Translations under genes and position numbers: made by a program
DNA from: an uncultured Streptococcus sp.
GTDB lineage: Bacteria > Bacillota > Bacilli > Lactobacillales > Streptococcaceae
Reading direction: 5' to 3'
DNA length: 5,839 bases
Assembly (NCBI RefSeq): GCF_938020365.1
Contig: NZ_CALIIB010000027.1
Coordinates: 1-5,839, forward strand
The notes under the pieces: model-generated
Database searches by the model: none
Told to the model about the DNA's origin: nothing
What the model saw: the letters and a program-made list of their open reading frames with translations, nothing else
Shown here: positions 1-4,903 of the stretch, in pieces
How the letters are laid out: every line of letters begins with the position of its first letter
How positions within the stretch are numbered: the first letter of the stretch is position 1

Positions 1-40
1 TGATAAGTGAAACACTTTCTCCGTTCAATCTTGTCTGAAT

Positions 41-49
41 ATTATAACA
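41..49 (-). promoter_or_regulatory. Extended -10 promoter reading out of the window
   Basis: Minus-strand TGTTATAAT contains a consensus TATAAT (41-46) preceded by TG at 48-49, the extended -10 form that can work without a strong -35. No good -35 is visible: TTCTGT at 65-70 with 18-bp spacing is poor and falls inside the terminator stem. A start site near 34-36 would give a leader with GGAG at 19-22. A GTG at 13-15 could be a start codon but the spacing is only three bases, so the true start may lie beyond the edge. Confidence 0.5.
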
Positions 50-51
50 TG

Positions 52-110
52 AAAAAGCGACAGAACAGAAGAAAAAGGCACGGAATATTTCTTCTGTTCT
101 ATCACTTTAT
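52..110 (-). terminator. Rho-independent-type terminator for the minus-strand operon
   Basis: The perfect inverted repeat AGAACAGAAGAAA (62-74) / TTTCTTCTGTTCT (88-100) encloses a 13-nt loop. In minus-strand RNA the stem extends to 54-74 with 88-108, 21 pairs without a mismatch, because the two non-Watson-Crick positions (58/104 and 61/101) become G-U wobbles. In plus-strand RNA they would be A-C mismatches. The minus-strand transcript then runs through five U (56-52), partly within the stem. The stem is AU-rich and the U run short, so efficiency is uncertain. It lies 112 bases after the acyltransferase stop. Confidence 0.65.
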
Positions 111-121
111 GTTTTACTTCC

Positions 122-223
122 TCAATCGGTTAAAATTTGAGCAAGGGCAACTTTTCTGGATTTTCGCTTATCAGCTAGGACTTTTCCAATCAGCAGATCC
201 GACTTCTAGCTCTCATTCATCAT
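122..223 (-). pseudogene. Possible decayed small ORF coupled to the acyltransferase stop
   Basis: An ATG ATG pair at 218-223 overlaps the acyltransferase TGA (ATGA overlap) and has a good AAAGGGA site at 229-235, five bases upstream. The frame reads M-M-N-E-S and then hits TAG at 206-208. It continues in the same frame for 27 codons that look protein-like, including LLIGKVLADKRKSRK, to a TGA at 122-124. One substitution in the TAG would restore a 33-codon ORF. The piece faintly recalls the N-terminus of Rgg/MutR-type regulators (IGKxLxxxRKSR...), but it is too short to assign. It could equally be chance sequence in a 3' untranslated region. Confidence 0.25.
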
Positions 224-1272
224 CCTATTCCCTTTGTCAGTCTTTGCTTTAAGAACAAGCGTTTACGAGCCAATAAAATAACTTCTGCGCTTAGATGAGT
301 CAAGAGCAAGGTTAGCAAAAAGACAATCCTTCCCTGCTGCCATTTGGCAAAATCAGTCTTTTGGAGCAGATAAAAAGAGGATTCTATAAAAATCGGATGC
401 AAAAAGAAATATAAAATGCTCAATTCTTTGAGGTGATACAGATGCCAGTTTTGACCAATTCTTGTACGCAAAATCCAATTCACCAGAAATAAAGCAAAGA
501 GAGGCAAAGCCAAAAAGAAGTTCTTATCAATCCCCTGATGGATGAAGACAATCCACCCATCTAGCAGCAAAAGAAGGCCAGACAAGAATAGCTTTTTCCC
601 ATAATCTTTCCTAAAAATGCTAGACTGCTGATAATCATAAAGAAGATAGCCCAAGTAAATAAAAATGGGAGTATAGAAAAATCCATTTCGGGTGGTGAAG
701 AAAACTTTAGCATAGGCATCAAAAGACTGGGTAAGCCAGCTATTTGAGAAATAAGCGTAGTATGTCTCGATCGAGCCTACTACATAAAGCAGGAGTAGAA
801 AAATCCCCGTCTTTCTAACGCCCCATTTTCTATAAACATAGTGGACAAGTAAAAGTCCCAAGAGAAAGGCTGGAATGTACCAAAGTTGATAACATAAGCC
901 GATATACAAAAGCCCAGCCAACAAGGCCAAAGGAGCGTAATGTTTTTGAACTGGCAAGGTCCAAAAATACGCCAAGGCATAAGGGACATAAATCCCGCTC
1001 CACAAAAGATACTGCTTCAAAACACGCTTAATATAGATCTTCATTTCCTGCTTCTTAGCCAAGCTGGATTTAAGTATAAAAGCTGATGAAATCAGAAAAA
1101 AGGGCACTGCCATGCGACCAAACATACTTTTCTGAGTAAAATGCAGGACTTCATTCTCAAAAAGCCGCTGACAATGCACCAAGATTACCAAAACTGAAGC
1201 CAGGTACTGAAATAAACTGAGCATAGCGTAGTTGACCGGCTGCTCAGGCTCTCTGACATTTCTTTCTGCCAT
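220..1272 (-). CDS. Membrane acyltransferase, acyltransferase-3 family
   Basis: A 350-aa polytopic membrane protein with about ten hydrophobic segments (around 14-33, 53-70, 86-105, 113-129, 131-146, 155-170, 198-213, 227-245, 250-268, 284-303, 315-335). Family proteins move acyl groups, often acetyl, onto sugars, peptidoglycan or other envelope molecules. The donor and acceptor here are unknown. Typical marks are the first helix ending in ILVH (H33, the probable active-site His), GRMAVPFFLISSAFIL (52-67), IYLGYLLYD (205-213) and LYFFLHPIFI (287-296). The R of the family's R-x10-H motif is Q22 here. Sampled rows are about 35% GC, lower than the methyltransferase upstream. It starts with GGGAG (1280-1284), seven bases before ATG, 39 bp after the methyltransferase stop without a terminator, so it is probably last in the operon. 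It ends with tandem TGA TGA. An envelope or cell-wall polysaccharide O-acetyltransferase is the best guess. Confidence 0.93.
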   Translation of the reverse strand: MAERNVREPEQPVNYAMLSLFQYLASVLVILVHCQRLFENEVLHFTQKSMFGRMAVPFFLISSAFILKSSLAKKQEMKIYIKRVLKQYLLWSGIYVPYALAYFWTLPVQKHYAPLALLAGLLYIGLCYQLWYIPAFLLGLLLVHYVYRKWGVRKTGIFLLLLYVVGSIETYYAYFSNSWLTQSFDAYAKVFFTTRNGFFYTPIFIYLGYLLYDYQQSSIFRKDYGKKLFLSGLLLLLDGWIVFIHQGIDKNFFLALPLFALFLVNWILRTRIGQNWHLYHLKELSILYFFLHPIFIESSFYLLQKTDFAKWQQGRIVFLLTLLLTHLSAEVILLARKRLFLKQRLTKGIG

Positions 1273-1311
1273 AAATACTCTCCCAAGGAAGATTGTGCTT
1301 AATAGATAGAT

Positions 1312-2022
1312 TTAGTGCTTGCTCAGCCAAACATGCTGAAAGGCAGCGATGTCTCGATAAGGAGATTGGGTGCAGACTGCCAGCTCCATCTCAAGCATCT
1401 TTTCAGCCCATTCAGGGGCAGTTTTGTAGTCATTGGATTGCAGCCCGTAAAAAATCCGTACTCCCTGATAATCCTCAACTTCTAATGGCAAATCTGAAAT
1501 CACTTCCTGAACCTGATAGACCTTAGCAGCTCCCATGCTGTGGGTTTGATATGCCTGACCCGCCAAAAGCTGCTGGGCCTTTTCTGGGTCATTTTCAAAA
1601 ACCACCGTATGCATAATGCGCCCAACCTCGTGATGCTTGACCAGAGAAATTTTGCCGTCCTTTTTTAAGAGGCGGGAAAATTCTGTCAAATAGAGAGCAG
1701 GCTCAGACACATACTCTAAGACATTATGACAGATGATGACATCAAAAGACTGATCTGGCAATGTTTGCAGAACCTCTAGGCTGCCTTGCAATTGCGCATA
1801 GGAAAAGTCCTGCTTGCGCTCAGCAATCATTTCTGAGTTCGGCTCGATGGCGGTCACTTGGTTCTTTTCCGCTAGAAAATCAGCCACAATTCCAAAACCG
1901 CTGCCGAAATCAAGAATTTTCTGGCCCCTCAGCGACTCAAGAAAAGCAAAAATAATATCATACTGAAGCTTGCCCCAAGGCGCCTGCAGATGGGCCTTGT
2001 AAGCTTGTAGATTAGCTGTCAT
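1312..2022 (-). CDS. Class I SAM-dependent methyltransferase, CmoM/SmtA-like
   Basis: A 236-aa cytoplasmic Rossmann-fold methyltransferase. Motif I is ILDFGSGFG (36-44), the ribose-binding acidic residue is E60 in AIEPNS, motif IV is FDVIICHNVLEYV (93-105), and the post motif is LLKKDGKISLV (118-128). The C-terminal part is diagnostic: GVRIF (187-191), then MLEMELAVCTQSPYRDI (209-225) and HVWL. From memory this parallels E. coli CmoM (SmtA), whose tail has GVRVF, LLELE, CRQEPY and HV in the same order, as well as the VLEWV block. CmoM methylates the carboxymethoxy group of the wobble uridine cmo5U34 in tRNA. Whether this protein acts on tRNA is inference. It has the ATG at 2020-2022 with the site GTGAGG at 2027-2032 overlapping the SDR stop, six bases between the genes. 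The alternative is a small-molecule methyltransferase with the same architecture. Confidence 0.92.
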   Translation of the reverse strand: MTANLQAYKAHLQAPWGKLQYDIIFAFLESLRGQKILDFGSGFGIVADFLAEKNQVTAIEPNSEMIAERKQDFSYAQLQGSLEVLQTLPDQSFDVIICHNVLEYVSEPALYLTEFSRLLKKDGKISLVKHHEVGRIMHTVVFENDPEKAQQLLAGQAYQTHSMGAAKVYQVQEVISDLPLEVEDYQGVRIFYGLQSNDYKTAPEWAEKMLEMELAVCTQSPYRDIAAFQHVWLSKH

Positions 2023-2028
2023 AAAACC

Positions 2029-2784
2029 TCACTTATAGTTAAACATATTGGCCGCCATCTTGTCAGCCATTTTTGGAAAAAGGGTATAAAGTTTGTGTGC
2101 TAGATTGAGAATCCCAGGTAGATTCATTTCCCGCTTCTTTTTGCCAAAAGATTTGACAATTTTGCCTGCTACAAAGTCTGGCTCAAGCATATATTTGTCT
2201 ACTGCTTTCACATAGGAACCATCAGGATCTGCCTGATCGAAAAAGGCTGTTTTGATAGGACCGGGATTTACCGTCGTGACATAGACCCCAAAAGGCAGAA
2301 GCTCCAAACGCAGGGCATTGGAAAAACCAATCGCTGCAAACTTGGTCGCTGAGTAAAGACTGGACTTGCTACTGGCAATGAGCCCGGCCATACTAACGAT
2401 ATTAACGATATGGCCTCGGCCTGCCTGCTTCATGCGAGCTCCAAAGATCCGGGACAGGTTCATCAGGGCAAAGGTATTGACCTCAAACATGGCCTCGATA
2501 TCACTGGAGCTGATTTTGTCAAATTCTTCAAAAATCCCATAACCAGCGTTATTGACCAGAACATCAACACGACCGTACTGGCTGTCAATCCACACAGCAA
2601 ATCTTTCCAAAGCTGAGCTATCTGTGATATCCATCTCCACTAAGTCAAGATTTTCCCTTTCTCCATATAGTTTTTCCAGCTTAGCCTTGCTCCGTCCGAC
2701 CAAAATCAGTCGATCCTTGGGCAAGTGCTTAACCATTTCCTGAGCCAGCCCACCGCTGGCCCCTGTGATGATAATGGTACGCAT
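2029..2784 (-). CDS. Short-chain dehydrogenase/reductase (SDR), classical type
   Basis: This is an NAD(P)(H)-dependent oxidoreductase of the classical SDR family, 251 aa, cytoplasmic, substrate unknown. The Rossmann dinucleotide loop is TGASGGLA (7-14), where the third glycine of the usual TGxxxGxG is alanine. R31 after strand 2 (LVGRSKAKL) points to NADP(H). MDITD at 51-55 carries the adenine-contacting Asp. NNAG is at 78-81. The catalytic tetrad is complete: N103, S131, Y144 and K148 (YSATK), followed by NPGPIKT at 173-179. The C-terminal region from about 205 is basic, then hydrophobic, ending near the lipid-facing style LYTLFPKMADKMAAN. The overall look is like the DltE/YqjQ-type SDRs of Firmicutes. 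The start is supported by AAAGG (2792-2796) seven bases upstream, 24 bp after the preceding stop. The stop overlaps the ribosome binding site of the methyltransferase, so the two are translated together. Confidence 0.95.
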   Translation of the reverse strand: MRTIIITGASGGLAQEMVKHLPKDRLILVGRSKAKLEKLYGERENLDLVEMDITDSSALERFAVWIDSQYGRVDVLVNNAGYGIFEEFDKISSSDIEAMFEVNTFALMNLSRIFGARMKQAGRGHIVNIVSMAGLIASSKSSLYSATKFAAIGFSNALRLELLPFGVYVTTVNPGPIKTAFFDQADPDGSYVKAVDKYMLEPDFVAGKIVKSFGKKKREMNLPGILNLAHKLYTLFPKMADKMAANMFNYK

Positions 2785-2808
2785 TGTTCTGCCTTTCGTG
2801 TTGTTAAT

Positions 2809-3300
2809 TTAATGAAATCTTTTTCCAGCTAAATAGTCAGCATAAGCTTGATCAATGACAGTAGCTAAAAGATGATAATCCTCCCAGCTACCTAAAAATT
2901 CCAAAGGTAGATCGTACAAGTCATTGACTACAAATTCGGAATAATCCTTCATGTACTGATGTTCATAGTAATCGTTCACAAAAGCCTGAAAATCCCTTTT
3001 GACATCCATTGTTCCCAATTTTCCGTCACACCAGTCTAGAACATAATCCACACCCAAAGTTTGCTCGTCTTTGACACTCTGGAGTACAGTTTCTTCATCA
3101 GGAGTCATCATTTCCTTTGCATCATGCTGGATGAGCCAAGTAACGAAAAAGCCAATATGATTCGCAGCCCAACGATGAACCTCTCGATAATCATCTTGTG
3201 TTAATTCTTTATTTTCTAAGTTATAACTATAAATATAGTTGGTTAATGCATCCTCAAAATACCAATCAGCTTTATCGAATAAAGGATTTTCAACTGCCAT
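2809..3300 (-). CDS. Acidic 163-aa hypothetical protein, DUF7832-like
   Basis: This is a soluble, acidic protein rich in aromatic residues, without a signal peptide or membrane segment. The start is supported by AGAGGA at 3308-3313, seven bases before ATG. The pattern ADWYFE near the N-terminus, a central AANHIGFFVTWLIQHD (45-60), then WCDGKL (90-95), F104 to YYEHQYMKDY (111-120) and a final helix VIDQAYADYLAGK (148-160) resembles, from memory, the uncharacterised DUF7832 family. Members often occur as stand-alone small proteins, some near immunity-type genes. No catalytic motif is evident, so I assign no activity. By hand count GC is about 37% (177/480 over 2821-3300), against about 47% in a sampled part of rnz (114/240 over 3481-3720). 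That suggests a later insertion between rnz and the SDR gene. A 39-bp upstream gap holds possible promoter signals. It may still be read through from rnz, since no terminator is seen. Confidence 0.88.
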   Translation of the reverse strand: MAVENPLFDKADWYFEDALTNYIYSYNLENKELTQDDYREVHRWAANHIGFFVTWLIQHDAKEMMTPDEETVLQSVKDEQTLGVDYVLDWCDGKLGTMDVKRDFQAFVNDYYEHQYMKDYSEFVVNDLYDLPLEFLGSWEDYHLLATVIDQAYADYLAGKRFH

Positions 3301-3317
3301 CCTATTTTCCTCTCAAC

Positions 3318-3335
3318 GAAACTGTCTGAAACTGT
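3318..3335. repeat. Tandem 8-bp direct repeat GAAACTGT, 10-bp period
   Basis: GAAACTGT occurs at 3318-3325 and again at 3328-3335 with a two-base spacer (minus strand ACAGTTTC-AG-ACAGTTTC). The period of about one helical turn and the position between a TATAAT box and the ribosome binding site of the 163-aa gene fit a protein-binding site. No protein is assigned. Confidence 0.4.
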
Positions 3336-3338
3336 AGA

Positions 3339-3344
3339 ATTATA
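3339..3344 (-). promoter_or_regulatory. Possible -10 box for the 163-aa gene
   Basis: A perfect minus-strand TATAAT overlaps the rnz stop codon (TTA TAA TTC), 39 bases before the ATG of the 163-aa gene. There is no TG extension, and the hexamer at 17-bp spacing (CAAGGA, 3362-3367) is a poor -35. The low GC and different character of the downstream gene make a private promoter plausible, but the match could be chance. Confidence 0.25.
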
Positions 3345-4269
3345 ACTCAACCTCTTCCAAATCCTTGACTACATGGACATTTTCAAAGACAGCACTGGCA
3401 TCACGACGCATTTGGCTAATGTCTTTCGATAGGAAACGCGCGCTGACATGATTGAGCAAGAGGCGTTTGACACCGGCTTCTTTAGCAACTTCCGCAGCCT
3501 GCATATTGGTCGAATGGCCATGCTTGCGAGCCATCTTTTCATCTCCTTTGCCATAGGTCGCTTCATGAACCAGAACATCCGCAGCCACAGCCAGGCGAAC
3601 ACTTGAATCGGTCTTTCTGGTGTCACCCAAAATGGTAATGGTCTTACCCGGACGAGGAGCTGAGATATAATCAGATGCAATGATTTTGGTACCATCTTCT
3701 AGGACAATATCCTGACCATTCTTGACTTTTCCAAAGAGAGGACCAAAAGGAACGCCCGCCTCGCGCAGCTTGTCCGCATCCAGCGTTCCTTCCAAATCTT
3801 TCTGCATCACCCGATAACCCACGCAGAAAATCGTGTGGTCTAGCTTATCCGCATAAACAGTAAACTTGTCCGTCTCCAAAATCTTGCCCAGACTGTTTTC
3901 ATCAAACTCATGAAAATCAATCCGATAAGGCAGACGAGAACCAGACACGCGCAGGCTTGTCATCACAAAGCTTTTGATACCGACTGGTCCATAAATTTCC
4001 AAATCCGTCTGCTCTTCATTGGCCTGAAAAGCTCGGCTAGAGAGGAAACCCGGCAAGCCGAAAATGTGGTCGCCGTGTAGGTGCGTGATGAAAATCTTTG
4101 AAATCTTACGAGGTTTGATGGTAGTTTCCAAGATTCGATTCTGGGTACCTTCACCGCAATCAAACATCCAGACTTCATTGATTTCCTCCAAAAGCTTGAG
4201 AACAAGACTGGACACATTGCGAGCCTTGGACGGCTGACCGGCTCCGGTTCCTAAAAATTGTAATTGCAT
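3340..4269 (-). CDS. rnz: Ribonuclease Z (tRNA 3' endonuclease)
   Basis: RNase Z cuts the 3' trailer from tRNA precursors, in Bacillus-type bacteria mainly those lacking an encoded CCA, so that CCA can be added. It is a zinc-dependent metallo-beta-lactamase-fold enzyme of the cytoplasm, working as a dimer. The 309-aa length is the usual bacterial length. Visible motifs are the N-terminal FLGTGAG (5-11), the metal motif HLHGDH (63-68, with D67 the likely general base), H145 in LDHTIFCVGYR, D216 in ILGDTR, H252 in HGHST and H274 in LNHVSARF. These ligands match the spacing of the B. subtilis enzyme with an offset of about five. The GP-rich stretch at 171-185 (GVPFGPLFGKVKNG) fits the flexible tRNA-clamping arm. 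The gene lies 10 bp after the preceding stop. Its ribosome binding site is weak (GAAAG, 4276-4280), so translation may depend on coupling to the upstream gene. Confidence 0.97.
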   Translation of the reverse strand: MQLQFLGTGAGQPSKARNVSSLVLKLLEEINEVWMFDCGEGTQNRILETTIKPRKISKIFITHLHGDHIFGLPGFLSSRAFQANEEQTDLEIYGPVGIKSFVMTSLRVSGSRLPYRIDFHEFDENSLGKILETDKFTVYADKLDHTIFCVGYRVMQKDLEGTLDADKLREAGVPFGPLFGKVKNGQDIVLEDGTKIIASDYISAPRPGKTITILGDTRKTDSSVRLAVAADVLVHEATYGKGDEKMARKHGHSTNMQAAEVAKEAGVKRLLLNHVSARFLSKDISQMRRDASAVFENVHVVKDLEEVEL

Positions 4270-4279
4270 ATTTTTCTTT

Positions 4280-4903
4280 CTAAATGATATAAATCATAGC
4301 AGAGCGATTCTGCGAGTGATAATACTTTTTGCCAACATAAGACTGGGCTAGCTGATTAACTTCATCTTGATTGTAGCCCAGAACTCTTTGGCTGCCATCC
4401 GCAAGCTGCTGCCAATCGGTCAAGGCAGTCAGTTGCTTACATTCCACGACTTGAGACTCAGCTTTGAGAGGCACCATTTTTATTCTCCCAGCTTCTTCGT
4501 AGACCAAGTACTGGGGAAAGACTTGCGCGATTTCAAAGAGCAAGTCAGCTGATACCGGCTCTGGCTTTTCAGGGAAGACCAAGCCGACTTCCTTCTTCTC
4601 GTAGCAAAATCCATAGGACTTGCCAGAAAGATTGAGGCGGATAAAAGGTTTAGTTTCTAGAAAGTTGGGCTCAGGATTCCACAAGTCCAGCGCTTGCGTA
4701 ATTTCTAGAAAATAGGCTGTTGCGGCTTCCGGACTTTTCTTTTGATAAAGCTCAGCAAAGTAAGCGTTGATAACACTAGGTGGCGGTGTGATAAAGCTCA
4801 GCTTCTGCTCTTCCGTCAGGCCAGCCAATACTTGCTCTAAGTAGACCCTGTCTAGGCTCGTAAAACCGCCGTATTTGAGGGCCAAGTCAATAAAATCAGT
4901 CAT
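4280..4903 (-). CDS. Conserved streptococcal hypothetical protein, 207 aa, between hflX and rnz
   Basis: I place the start at the ATG at 4901-4903, giving 207 aa. It overlaps the hflX stop by 8 bp and has a GGAAGA ribosome binding site (4909-4914) five bases upstream. A longer frame from a TTG at 4939 would add 12 residues but lies wholly inside hflX. The protein is soluble and has no signal peptide or membrane segment. It starts with MTDFIDLALKYGG, has a PPPS turn at about 40-43, a helical half to about 75, a more strand-rich middle (FIRLNLSGKSYGF, 87-99) and ends in IYII. I recognise it as a family found next to hflX in streptococci. Relatives are sometimes labelled cystathionine beta-lyase, but I see no PLP-lysine motif and it is half the size of that enzyme, so I reject that name. 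Its function is unknown. Overlap and a 10-bp gap to rnz imply cotranscription and coupled translation. Confidence 0.9.
   Translation of the reverse strand: MTDFIDLALKYGGFTSLDRVYLEQVLAGLTEEQKLSFITPPPSVINAYFAELYQKKSPEAATAYFLEITQALDLWNPEPNFLETKPFIRLNLSGKSYGFCYEKKEVGLVFPEKPEPVSADLLFEIAQVFPQYLVYEEAGRIKMVPLKAESQVVECKQLTALTDWQQLADGSQRVLGYNQDEVNQLAQSYVGKKYYHSQNRSAMIYII

Noticed and set aside
7..252. Plus-strand 81-codon ORF with a basic then hydrophobic start
   Set aside because: No ribosome binding site precedes either the GTG at 7 or the ATG at 49. It runs through the terminator hairpin and overlaps the acyltransferase end antisense.
1273..1311. Terminator or promoter between the methyltransferase and the acyltransferase
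   Set aside because: The 39 bp show only a ribosome binding site, with no stem-loop with a U run and no convincing -10/-35 pair.
3369..3695. Minus-strand 108-codon ORF inside rnz
   Set aside because: It is an alternative frame of a gene with complete catalytic residues and has no ribosome binding site or family features.
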